Positions 1 through 7,407 of a stretch of DNA of 64,000 nucleotides are shown here, piece by piece. The stretch covers positions 62,001-126,000 of the forward strand of contig NZ_WHUV01000008.1 in assembly GCF_009380155.1 (NCBI RefSeq), given 5' to 3'. Under the pieces are notes generated by a model. It saw only the letters and a program-made list of their open reading frames with translations. It was not told where the DNA came from and searched no databases. The stretch is from Pseudomonas piscis (GTDB lineage: Bacteria > Pseudomonadota > Gammaproteobacteria > Pseudomonadales > Pseudomonadaceae). Position numbers and translations under genes: made by a program. The stretch's first letter is position 1, and each line of letters begins with the position of its first letter.

Positions 1-325
1 TCAGCGGGTCGAGATGACTGCTGGGGTTCTGGAAGATCATCCCCAGGCGCCGACCGCGCACACTGCGCATACCGCCCTCATCCAGTTGCAGCAAGTCCTG
101 GCCGGCCAGTTGCACGGCCTTGCCCTGGACCCGCAGGTTGGTCGCCGGCAACAGGCGCATCAGCGCCCGGCAGGCCATGGTCTTGCCCGAGCCGCTCTCG
201 CCCACCAGGCCAAGGATCTCGCCCTCGGCCAGGTCGAATGACAAGCGATCCACCAGGGTGACCTCACGGCCATCGTTTTGGGCGATCACGCTGAGTTCTT
301 CGACACGCAATACCGGCGAGCTCAT
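1..325 (-). CDS. Peptide ABC transporter ATP-binding protein (DppD/OppD type), 3' end outside window
   Basis: Cytoplasmic ATPase subunit that powers import through the two permeases encoded just upstream. Only the first 108 residues are present; the gene runs off the left edge. Visible are the Walker A P-loop GESGSGKT at residues 42-49 and the Q-loop region MIFQNP around residue 99, in the spacing usual for OppD/DppD proteins. The start ATG at 325 overlaps the stop of the preceding permease by four bases (ATGA), so the two are translationally coupled. The gene is the fourth in an operon that begins with a proline iminopeptidase. The peptide specificity is inferred from the permease family and that peptidase, not from this fragment. 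Confidence 0.93.
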   Translation of the reverse strand, partial: MSSPVLRVEELSVIAQNDGREVTLVDRLSFDLAEGEILGLVGESGSGKTMACRALMRLLPATNLRVQGKAVQLAGQDLLQLDEGGMRSVRGRRLGMIFQNPSSHLDPL

Positions 326-1173
326 GGGCGCCCCCCGAAGTGCTCGGCGACGCCGTCGGCCAACAGGCTGAAGCCCATGGCCAGGGTGACGATGGCCAAT
401 CCCGGGAAAGTGCAGAGCCACCAGGCCGAGGTGATGAAGCTCTGGCCCTCGGCGACCATGGTGCCCCACTCCGCAGTAGGTGGTTGCACACCAAGGCCCA
501 GGTAGCTGACCGCTGCGCCATTGAGCAGCACCAGCACCGCGTCGGACATGGAGAACACTATCGAGCCGAACAGCGCATTGGGCAGCAAATGGCGGAACAG
601 GATGCGCCCATGGCCGAACCCCAGGCTCTTGGCCGCCAGGACGAAATCGCTGTGCTTGAGCACCAGGATCTGCGAGCGGATCAGCCGCGCGTAGGACACC
701 CAGCCCACCAGGGCCATGGCGATGTAGAAGTTGCTCAGGCCCGGCCCGAGGATGGCCATGATCGCCAGCATCAGCACCAGGAACGGGAAGGCCAGGATCA
801 CATCGATCAAGCGCATGCACACCGTGTCGAAACGCCCGCCGATGTAACCGGCCAAGGCGCCGATGCAAGTGCCGATGAGGAACGGGAACAACACGCCGAT
901 CACCGCCAGTTGCAAGTCGATGCGCGCGCCCCAGATCACCCGGGAGAGGATGTCGCGCCCGAAGTTGTCGGTGCCAAAGGGATGGGCCAGGCTCGGCGCC
1001 AACAGGCGGATATCGGTGTTCTGCGCGATCGGGTCGAAAGGCGCGACCCAGGGCGCGCAGAGCGCCAGCAGCAACCAGCCGCCGACGATGGCCAGGCCCA
1101 GCACCGTGGCCAACCGGCCATTGCGCAAGCCCAGGCCCAGGCGCCCGGCGGGGATCGAGGCCTGGACGCTCAT
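322..1173 (-). CDS. Peptide ABC transporter permease (DppC/OppC type)
   Basis: Inner-membrane permease of 283 residues, normal length for DppC. Residues 22-42 form the first membrane segment, followed by the conserved HPFGTDNFGRDILSR stretch (about 65-79) typical of DppC/OppC. The cytoplasmic EAA-like loop that contacts the ATPase is near residues 180-201 (AAKSLGFGHGRILFRHLLPN). It overlaps both the upstream permease and the downstream ATPase gene by four bases, so the three are one translationally coupled unit. Substrate is probably di- or oligopeptides or a peptide-like plant compound; no periplasmic binding protein gene lies in this window, and it may be beyond position 1. Confidence 0.93.
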   Translation of the reverse strand: MSVQASIPAGRLGLGLRNGRLATVLGLAIVGGWLLLALCAPWVAPFDPIAQNTDIRLLAPSLAHPFGTDNFGRDILSRVIWGARIDLQLAVIGVLFPFLIGTCIGALAGYIGGRFDTVCMRLIDVILAFPFLVLMLAIMAILGPGLSNFYIAMALVGWVSYARLIRSQILVLKHSDFVLAAKSLGFGHGRILFRHLLPNALFGSIVFSMSDAVLVLLNGAAVSYLGLGVQPPTAEWGTMVAEGQSFITSAWWLCTFPGLAIVTLAMGFSLLADGVAEHFGGRP

Positions 1174-2117
1174 CGCATGTTCACCCGGGGATCGATCGCC
1201 ACCGTCACCACGTCGGCGAGGAAGTTGACCAGCACCGTGGCGCAGGCCAGCACCATGGCCACGCCCTGCACCACCATGTAGTCACGGGTGAAGATGCCAC
1301 GCACCAGCAACTGGCCGATGCCGGGAATGGCGAACAGGCTTTCGATGACCACCGTGCCGCTGATCAGCCAGCCGATGTTCACCGCCAGCAGGTTGACCGC
1401 CGGCACCAGCGAGTTGGGCAAGACATGCCGGCGAAAGATCGCCCCTTCGGACAAGCCTCGGGCCCGGGCAGCAGTGGCGTGGTCGGCCTGCAGCTCCATG
1501 AGCATGCTGGCCCGCAGGTTGCGCACCAGCACCGCCGATAGCGCCAGGGCAATGGTCAGGCACGGCAGGACCATGTGGTGCAGCTTGTCGGCCAGGGTGC
1601 GGCCATAACCCGAGACCGGGAACAGCCCCAACTGCACGCTCAACAGCAGGATCAGCATGATCCCCAGCCAGAACGCCGGCATCCCGAGGCCGGCGGTGGT
1701 GAACAGGCGGATCAGGTGATCGCTCCAGCCGCCCTTGTTGCGCGCCGCCAGCGTGGCCAGGGGAATGGCGATCAACAGCGCCAGCACCACGCTGCCGGAC
1801 ACCAGCAACAGCGTCGGCTCGATGCGGCTGGCAATCAGCTTGAGGGCATCGACCTTGTACAGCAGCGACTGGCCGAGATCGCCCTTGAGCAGGTTCTTGA
1901 GGAAATAGAAGTACTGCAGCCACAACGGCTGGTCGAGGCCGTACTGGGCACGGATCTTGATCAACGCATCCGGGGTACTGCGCGAGCCCAGCAACGCCCG
2001 TGCCGGGTCGCCAGGAATCGAGCGCACCAGCACGAAGGTGATCAGGCTGATGCCGAACAACACCGGCAACAGCTGCAGCGGGCGCGACAGGATGAAGCGA
2101 TAACGCGCCAGGTTCAT
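1170..2117 (-). CDS. Peptide ABC transporter permease (DppB/OppB type)
   Basis: Inner-membrane permease of 315 residues with the DppB pattern: an N-terminal membrane helix (about 10-30), the FVLVRSIPGDPARALLG segment after it, and the EAA loop TAARARGLSEGAIFRRHVLPN near residue 220. It forms the translocation pore with the DppC-like partner. The start lies 3 bases after the stop of the iminopeptidase gene and the end overlaps the next permease by four bases. This packing places peptide cleavage and peptide uptake in a single transcript, led by the peptidase. Confidence 0.93.
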   Translation of the reverse strand: MNLARYRFILSRPLQLLPVLFGISLITFVLVRSIPGDPARALLGSRSTPDALIKIRAQYGLDQPLWLQYFYFLKNLLKGDLGQSLLYKVDALKLIASRIEPTLLLVSGSVVLALLIAIPLATLAARNKGGWSDHLIRLFTTAGLGMPAFWLGIMLILLLSVQLGLFPVSGYGRTLADKLHHMVLPCLTIALALSAVLVRNLRASMLMELQADHATAARARGLSEGAIFRRHVLPNSLVPAVNLLAVNIGWLISGTVVIESLFAIPGIGQLLVRGIFTRDYMVVQGVAMVLACATVLVNFLADVVTVAIDPRVNMR

Positions 2118-2120
2118 GCA

Positions 2121-3008
2121 CTAGCTCCGGTGGCGCTGCAGAAAGTCCAGCAACACCGGGAAGTAGGCCTGGGGTTCTTCGTAGAACGGCATATGGCTGC
2201 TGTTGGGGAAGACATGCAACTGGGCATCCTTGAGCGCCATCTTCATGCGCATGGCGCAGGCCGGGGTCAGCTCGTCGTGCTGGCCGGTGGTGATCAGTAC
2301 CGGCATCTGGAAGCTGGCCATCTCCTGGATGCGGTTCCAGTCCTTGAGATTACCGGTATAGAGGAATTCGTTGGGGCCCTGCATGGTGACGTACGGCCCC
2401 ATGTTCCAGTCGCCCAGGGAACGGTTCACCGGTGCCGGCCATTGGTCCAGGCGGCACACGTGCCGGTAGTTGAGCAGGGTGACCGCGGCCTGGTACTGGG
2501 GATGATCCAGGGTGCCCATGGCCTCGTGGCGCTGCATCATGGCCAAGGTCTCGCTGCCCAGGGCGCTGCGCAGGCGCTCCAGTTCCAGGGACAGGTGCGG
2601 CAGGTCGCCGGCGGTGTTCTCCAGGATCAGGGTCTTGAGGGCCTGGGGATGATGGATAGCGTATTCGATCCCCAGCCAGCCACCCCAGGAATGCCCCAGC
2701 AGGTGGACCTGGCCCAGCTCCAGGGTCTGGCGCACGGTCTCCACCTCGGCCACGTAGCGGCCGATATCCCACAGCGCCGGATCGGTGGGCCGGTCCGAGG
2801 CGCCGGTGCCCAGCTGGTCGAAGGCAATCACCCGCAACCCATGCTCCTTGAGCCAGCCATGGCTATCGCGCAGGTAATCGCAGGGCAGGCCCGGGCCGCC
2901 GTTCAGGCACAACAGCACCTCATCGCCTTCGCCAAAGCCATAGGCCACCAGTTTGTGACCATCGACTTGCACTTCGTATCGCTGGTCTGGCTCGACTTCA
3001 CGCCACAT
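2121..3008 (-). CDS. Proline iminopeptidase-type alpha/beta hydrolase (first copy, heads the ABC operon)
   Basis: Serine peptidase of the alpha/beta hydrolase fold (S33, proline iminopeptidase family), expected to release N-terminal proline or similar residues from small peptides. Counted from the longest frame (start 3029), it shows the oxyanion-hole motif LNGGPG (about 42-47), the nucleophile elbow GHSWGG with Ser114, the acid in TTGQHDELTP and the late histidine in NSSHMP. I chose the ATG at 3008 because GGAG lies seven bases upstream of it; the ATG at 3029 adds seven residues and has a poorer site. No signal peptide is visible. It is the first gene of the operon with the peptide ABC transporter and is preceded by a lux-box-like palindrome, so it probably answers to the neighbouring LuxR solo. 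Confidence 0.9.
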   Translation of the reverse strand: MWREVEPDQRYEVQVDGHKLVAYGFGEGDEVLLCLNGGPGLPCDYLRDSHGWLKEHGLRVIAFDQLGTGASDRPTDPALWDIGRYVAEVETVRQTLELGQVHLLGHSWGGWLGIEYAIHHPQALKTLILENTAGDLPHLSLELERLRSALGSETLAMMQRHEAMGTLDHPQYQAAVTLLNYRHVCRLDQWPAPVNRSLGDWNMGPYVTMQGPNEFLYTGNLKDWNRIQEMASFQMPVLITTGQHDELTPACAMRMKMALKDAQLHVFPNSSHMPFYEEPQAYFPVLLDFLQRHRS

Positions 3009-3072
3009 CCTTGTTCTCCATCTGGTCAATGCCCTTTTGGCGAAACCTTACCGAGGAAGCCGTACGTCCATA

Positions 3073-3092
3073 ACCTAGTATTTCCTATAGGT
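3073..3092. promoter_or_regulatory. lux-box-like palindrome in front of iminopeptidase-ABC operon
   Basis: Twenty-base imperfect inverted repeat with perfect outer arms ACCTA and TAGGT and ten bases between. It lies between the first iminopeptidase gene (65 bases from its start) and the divergent LuxR solo gene (81 bases from its start). Length and arm composition fit a lux box, the operator type used by LuxR proteins. A related 20-mer precedes the second iminopeptidase. Function is inferred. Confidence 0.6.
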
Positions 3093-3172
3093 TTGGTCTG
3101 GCAGTCCTTTGTCCGGGCGTGGCATTCTACCGGCCCGATTTCAGGATTGAAATTGCCAAGGGAGCTGAATGG

Positions 3173-3934
3173 ATGCAGACCAAGCTGTCTGATTTCAATG
3201 CCCGTCTCGTGTCCGGCAGGAGCCTGGACGAACAGATGGACAACGTATTGCGCATGGCCCAGGCGCTGGGCTTCGATGCCCTGGTCTACGACTACAGTCC
3301 GGTACCGCTGGACCACGAGGGAATATTGCTCACCCCTTCGGTGGTCAGGCTGCGCAACACCCCCGATGACTGGCAGTCGCTCTGGTGCCAGGAAGGCTTC
3401 TACCAGATCGATCCCGTCCAGCACGTGGCGGTCGATGCCGTTTCCCCTTTTGCCTGGTCCTATCGCCCGGAAGACGAGACAGTGCTGCAGCGGTTCATGG
3501 ACCGCAACCATGCGCCCGTGATCAGCTACCTGCATGATTCGCAGATGACTTGCGGGGTCACGGTGCCGATCCATCTGCCCAAGGGCGGTTTCGCCACCCT
3601 GACGGGGCTGCGCTCGGACACCAGCGCCAGTTCCCTCGCCGATGCCCGCCAGGCCCTGGGGGATTTCACCCTGATCTCCCACGCCCTGCAGGAGGCGGCC
3701 TTCCCGCTGCTGGCCAAGGAGTCCCCGGCCTGCCGGATCCACCTGACCAAACGCGAGCGCGAGTGCTTGAAACTCGCGGCCGACGGGCTGACAGCGGCCG
3801 AAATCGCCAGCCGCCTGAACCGCTCGCTGGCCACCATCACCCTGCACCTGACCTCGGCGATGCACAAGCTGGGTGCCAAGAACCGGGTCCAGGCCGTGGT
3901 CAGGGCGACCCACTACCGCCTCCTGGATAGCTGA
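3173..3934 (+). CDS. psoR: LuxR solo of the plant-signal (PsoR/PipR/OryR) subfamily
   Basis: DNA-binding regulator of 253 residues with an N-terminal autoinducer-binding domain (about 15-165) and a C-terminal LuxR helix-turn-helix (about 190-250, LTKRERECLKLAADGLTAAEIASRLN). Aligned by eye to TraR, the ligand pocket keeps W67, D80 and W95 (TraR W57, D70, W85) but has Trp71 where AHL receptors have Tyr61. That Tyr-to-Trp change, together with adjacent iminopeptidase genes, defines the subfamily that responds to plant compounds rather than acyl-homoserine lactones (PsoR, PipR, OryR, XccR). No luxI-type synthase is present nearby. The start is the ATG at 3173 with GGGAG upstream; an earlier in-frame GTG at 3119 has no good binding site. 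Confidence 0.88.
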   Translation: MQTKLSDFNARLVSGRSLDEQMDNVLRMAQALGFDALVYDYSPVPLDHEGILLTPSVVRLRNTPDDWQSLWCQEGFYQIDPVQHVAVDAVSPFAWSYRPEDETVLQRFMDRNHAPVISYLHDSQMTCGVTVPIHLPKGGFATLTGLRSDTSASSLADARQALGDFTLISHALQEAAFPLLAKESPACRIHLTKRERECLKLAADGLTAAEIASRLNRSLATITLHLTSAMHKLGAKNRVQAVVRATHYRLLDS

Positions 3935-3944
3935 GCCGGCAAAA

Positions 3945-3964
3945 ACCTATCTGTTTCTCTAGTT
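3945..3964. promoter_or_regulatory. Second lux-box-like element, upstream of second iminopeptidase
   Basis: Twenty bases with arms ACCTA and TAGTT (one mismatch from a perfect palindrome), ten bases apart. It matches the element at 3073-3092 at 13 of 20 positions, including both outer arms except one base. It sits 10 bases after the LuxR solo stop and 60 bases before the second iminopeptidase start, which is a normal place for an activator site. Function is inferred. Confidence 0.55.
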
Positions 3965-4023
3965 ATCCCGAGGACCGCGCCCCGGTATCTTGTGTTGCAG
4001 GGTTTTTCACAGAGCGGCATGAA

Positions 4024-4929
4024 ATGGAATTTCTCGCAACACGCGAAGGCTTTGCATCTTTTGGTCCCTATCAGACCTGGTATCGCATCACCGGCGACCT
4101 GGACAGCGGCTACACGCCGCTGGTGATCATCCATGGCGGCCCGGGCTGCACGCACGACTACCTCGACGCCTTCAGCGACATCGCCAGCAGCGGGCGCCCG
4201 GTGATCCACTACGACCAACTGGGCAACGGCCACTCGACCCACCTGCCGGAAAAAGACCCTGCGTTCTGGAACCTGCAACTGTTCCTCGAAGAACTGGACA
4301 ACCTGCTCGACCACCTGCGTATCAGCAACGACTACGCGCTGCTGGGGCAGTCCTGGGGCGGCATGCTGGCCAGCGCCCATGCGGCCCGGCAGCCGGCCGG
4401 CCTGCGCGCGCTGATCGTCGCCAACTCCCCGGCGGACATGCGCACCTGGGTCGAGGAAGCCAATCGTCTGCGCCAGCTCCTGCCAGAGGATGTGCAGCAG
4501 ACGCTGCTCGAGCACGAGCGGGTTGGTAACTACGGGGCCGCCGAATACCTCGCCGCATCACGGGTGTTCTACGACCGCCATGTGTGCCGGATCAGCCCCT
4601 GGCCGGACGAAGTGGCGCGCACCTTCGCCCAGGTCGATGCCGACCCGACCGTCTACCACGCCATGACCGGCCCCAACGAATTCCACATCATCGGCAACAC
4701 CAAGGACCTGTCCATCGTCGATGGCCTGCACCGGATCAAGGTGCCGACCCTGTTGATTTCCGGGCGCCACGACGAAGCCACGCCAACCGTGGTCAAGCCG
4801 TTCCTGGATCTCGTGCCGGATATTCGCTGGGCGCTGTTCGAAGCCTCCAGCCACATGCCCCACATCGAGGAGCGCATGGCCTGCATGGGCACCGTGGTGA
4901 AATTCCTCGACGAATCCCTGGCCCGCTGA
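4024..4929 (+). CDS. Proline iminopeptidase (second copy, PipA-like)
   Basis: Alpha/beta hydrolase of 301 residues, the usual length for a proline iminopeptidase. It has the oxyanion motif IHGGPG (36-41), the nucleophile elbow GQSWGG with Ser110, an acid in ISGRHDEATP and a late histidine in ASSHMPHIEE. It is similar in architecture to the hydrolase at 2121-3008 but clearly diverged, so the LuxR solo is flanked by two peptidase paralogues. It lacks a signal peptide and should be cytoplasmic. The position directly downstream of the regulator matches pip/pipA in the XccR, OryR and PipR loci. The ribosome-binding site is weak (GAGCGG). Confidence 0.92.
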   Translation: MEFLATREGFASFGPYQTWYRITGDLDSGYTPLVIIHGGPGCTHDYLDAFSDIASSGRPVIHYDQLGNGHSTHLPEKDPAFWNLQLFLEELDNLLDHLRISNDYALLGQSWGGMLASAHAARQPAGLRALIVANSPADMRTWVEEANRLRQLLPEDVQQTLLEHERVGNYGAAEYLAASRVFYDRHVCRISPWPDEVARTFAQVDADPTVYHAMTGPNEFHIIGNTKDLSIVDGLHRIKVPTLLISGRHDEATPTVVKPFLDLVPDIRWALFEASSHMPHIEERMACMGTVVKFLDESLAR

Positions 4930-4979
4930 TTTCCCCCTCGCCCCAGGCCTCTCGCGGCCTGGGCCGGCAGGCGCCGGGC

Positions 4980-5597
4980 TCAGCGCTCGGACATCACCAC
5001 CATCACCTCGGCGTCTTCCACGCCTTCGGCCAGGTAGATATGGCCGATGCTGCTGTTGAAGTAGGCGGTTTCCTGCGGCCCGATGCTCACCTGCTCCCCC
5101 GTCTCGAACTGGATGCGCACCCTCCCGGACAGCACCAGGGCGAACTCCTGCCCGGGGTGGCGGATGTAGTCCTCGAACTGCTGCAGCTCACGGGCGAAGA
5201 TCCGCGCATACATGGGCGTCATGTTGCGCCCGGGAAAGTCGCCGGCCATGGGGTGGTAGTCATAGTTGCCGGTGCTGTAGCCCGGGGCATCGGCGATGGT
5301 GGTGCTGACCACCGTGGGCTGCACCGCCCGGCTGGCCATGGCCGACGGGGCGAATAGCTGGGCGATGTCCACACCCAAGGCCCGGGCCGCCGCCGCGAGC
5401 TTTTCATAACTCACCGAAACCTGGGCCAGCTCCATTTTCGACAAGGTCGACAGCGCCACGCCGGAGCGCTCCGAGAGCTGCTTGAGGGTCAGTTTCTGCG
5501 CCTTGCGGATGCTGCGCAGGCGCGCCCCGACCTGGGTCCGGTCGGTCAGTGGATGGGCGGGGGAGCACGAGGCGGGCTGGGCTCGGTCGGCACTCAT
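4980..5597 (-). CDS. XRE-family regulator with C-terminal cupin domain
   Basis: Regulator of 205 residues: an N-terminal XRE helix-turn-helix (about 24-80; RLRSIRKAQKLTLKQLSERSGVALSTLSKME) joined to a cupin sensor domain (about 125-203). This two-domain layout is that of the PuuR/SutR-type regulators that control amine, amino-acid or sulfur catabolism, with the cupin presumably binding the substrate. It is transcribed divergently from the oxidoreductase operon at 5764, and the intervening promoter carries a perfect palindrome that is the likely operator. Activator or repressor cannot be told from sequence. Confidence 0.9.
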   Translation of the reverse strand: MSADRAQPASCSPAHPLTDRTQVGARLRSIRKAQKLTLKQLSERSGVALSTLSKMELAQVSVSYEKLAAAARALGVDIAQLFAPSAMASRAVQPTVVSTTIADAPGYSTGNYDYHPMAGDFPGRNMTPMYARIFARELQQFEDYIRHPGQEFALVLSGRVRIQFETGEQVSIGPQETAYFNSSIGHIYLAEGVEDAEVMVVMSER

Positions 5598-5677
5598 GGA
5601 GGCTCTCTGTCAGGCGGATAAGGACTGCCGCGACAGGAGCCGGGGCCAATGGCGAAATATTACCCCATGATTCCCGG

Positions 5678-5721
5678 TTGACTGGAAAATTCTCATATCT
5701 TAGATTTCTCGTATGCGAGAA
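5678..5721 (+). promoter_or_regulatory. Promoter and palindromic operator of the oxidoreductase operon
   Basis: A sigma70-like promoter reads TTGACT (5678-5683), 17 bases, TAGATT (5701-5706). The perfect palindrome TTCTCGTATGCGAGAA (5706-5721) starts at the -10 element, and a further half-site TTCTCATAT lies at about 5690-5698. The arrangement fits control by the divergently encoded XRE-cupin regulator, probably by blocking RNA polymerase. Confidence 0.55.
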
Positions 5722-5763
5722 TTTATCTCGCAGCCCTTTTCCGGACAATGAAGGTAGTTCGCC

Positions 5764-6900
5764 ATGCACGACACCCAATGCTTCGATTTCGTCATCATCG
5801 GCGGCGGTATCGCCGGAGCCTCCCTGGCCTACCGCCTGGCCGGCCAGGCCAGCGTGCTGGTGCTGGAACGCGAATCGCAGCCGGGCTATCACGCCACCGG
5901 GCGCTCGGCGGCGATGTTCATGGAGGCCTACGGCACCCCGCAGATCCAGGCCCTGACCCGCGCCAGCCGGGCCTTCTATCAACGGCCTCCGGAAGGCTTC
6001 AGCGAGCACCCGCTGCTCGAACCCCGGGGTTGCCTGTACGTCGCCAACCACGAACAGCTGGATCAATTGCAGCAGACCTACGACGAAACCCGCGCCCGCT
6101 CGGCCAATGTGCGCCTGATCGACGCCGACCAGGCCCAGGCGCTGGTGCCCTGCCTGCGTCCCGAGGCCATCGCTGGCGCCATGCTGGAAACCGCCGCCCA
6201 GGACCTGGACGTGCACGCCCTGCATCAGGGCTTCCTGCGGGCCATGCGCCGAGCCGGCGGGGTCTTGCAGTGCGACGCGCAGATAGTCGAGGCCACCCGC
6301 GAAGACCGCCAATGGCTCCTCAGGCTCAAGGATGGCCGGCAGGTGCAGGCCCGCAGCCTGGTGAACGCCGCCGGCGCCTGGGCCGACGAAGTGGCCCGGT
6401 TGTGCGGCGTGGCGCCCGTGGGCCTGCAACCTTGCCGGCGCAGCGCCTTCACCTTCGAAGGTCCACAAGACACCGACTTCAGCCGCTGGCCGGCAGTGAT
6501 CGGCATCGACGAAAGCTTCTACTTCAAGCCCGATGCCGGCCAGCTGCTCGGTTCCCCGGCCAACGCCGACCCGGTGCCGCCCCAGGACGTGATGCCCGAG
6601 GAGCTGGACATCGCCACCGGCATCTACCACATCCAGAACGCCACCTCGCTGAACATCCGCCGTCCGCGCCACAGCTGGGCCGGCCTGCGCTCCTTCGTCG
6701 CCGATGGCGACCTGGTGGTGGGCTGGGACGACGACCGCGAAGGCTTCTTCTGGCTCGCGGCCCAGGGCGGCTACGGCATCCAGTCGGCCGCCGGTGTCTC
6801 GCAACTGGCCTGTGCCCTGTTGCTCGGCCAACCGGTCCCCGAAGAACTGCTCAGCCAGGGCGTCGACCCGCAGCGCCTGGCCCCGGCACGCTTGCGTTAA
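5764..6900 (+). CDS. FAD-dependent amine/D-amino-acid oxidoreductase (DAO family)
   Basis: Flavoenzyme of 378 residues with the N-terminal dinucleotide-binding motif VIIGGGIAGAS (about 10-20), an acidic residue ending the second strand (LVLERE), and a C-terminal FAD segment (GDLVVGWDDDREGFFWLAAQGGYGIQSA). The fold is that of DAO/glycine-oxidase/DadA-type enzymes that oxidise an amine or amino acid to the imine. It is followed 28 bases later by a RidA protein, which hydrolyses such imines, and by a transporter. The natural substrate is not evident. The start has only a modest binding site (GAAGG). Confidence 0.88.
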   Translation: MHDTQCFDFVIIGGGIAGASLAYRLAGQASVLVLERESQPGYHATGRSAAMFMEAYGTPQIQALTRASRAFYQRPPEGFSEHPLLEPRGCLYVANHEQLDQLQQTYDETRARSANVRLIDADQAQALVPCLRPEAIAGAMLETAAQDLDVHALHQGFLRAMRRAGGVLQCDAQIVEATREDRQWLLRLKDGRQVQARSLVNAAGAWADEVARLCGVAPVGLQPCRRSAFTFEGPQDTDFSRWPAVIGIDESFYFKPDAGQLLGSPANADPVPPQDVMPEELDIATGIYHIQNATSLNIRRPRHSWAGLRSFVADGDLVVGWDDDREGFFWLAAQGGYGIQSAAGVSQLACALLLGQPVPEELLSQGVDPQRLAPARLR

Positions 6901-6928
6901 TCCAAACCCCGTCCACGAGGAATACTCC

Positions 6929-7306
6929 ATGTCCAACGAAATCCAGCGTTACCCCAGCTCCCTGCCCCTGCCCTTCTCCAGGGCGATCCGGGTCGGCGGC
7001 TTCCTGTTTCTCTCCGGGCAGATCCCCATGAGCGCCGAAGGCGAAGTGGTACGTGGCGATATTCGCGTCCAGACCGACGCGGCCATGCAGCGCATCGGCG
7101 ACACCCTGGCCGAGTGCGGCGCGAGCTTCGACCAGGTGGTGAAAAGCACCGTCTGGATCACCGACATGCAGCACTTCGCCGGCTTCAACGAGGTGTACCA
7201 GGGCTACTTCAAGAACGGTTTCCCGGTGCGCTCCACGGTCGCTGCGCAACTGGCGCTGGGCGTGGACGTAGAGATCGAAGTCCAGGTCTGGGTCGGGGAC
7301 AACTGA
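6929..7306 (+). CDS. RidA family imine/enamine deaminase
   Basis: Small enzyme of 125 residues of the RidA/YjgF family, which hydrolyses reactive imines and enamines to ketones plus ammonia, working as a trimer. Family signatures seen are RVGGFLFLSGQIP (about 20-32), the central KSTVWITDMQHFAGFNEVYQGYF, and the C-terminal PVRSTVAAQLALGVDVEIEV in which the arginine normally holds the substrate carboxylate. GAGGA lies before the ATG at 6929. Its place between an FAD oxidase and a transporter gene suggests it processes the oxidase product. Confidence 0.94.
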   Translation: MSNEIQRYPSSLPLPFSRAIRVGGFLFLSGQIPMSAEGEVVRGDIRVQTDAAMQRIGDTLAECGASFDQVVKSTVWITDMQHFAGFNEVYQGYFKNGFPVRSTVAAQLALGVDVEIEVQVWVGDN

Positions 7307-7407
7307 GCCACCCGCCCAACCTTCAAGTGCGATGCCCAGGATGACCACGGCCCTCCAGCGCCGTGGCGTCCTCCTTACATAACAAGAACAATCCGAGGCC
7401 AATCGTC

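Noticed and set aside
3119..3172. Longer GTG start for the LuxR solo
   Set aside because: No ribosome-binding site before the GTG, and the extra 18 residues are absent from the family pattern; the ATG at 3173 has GGGAG.
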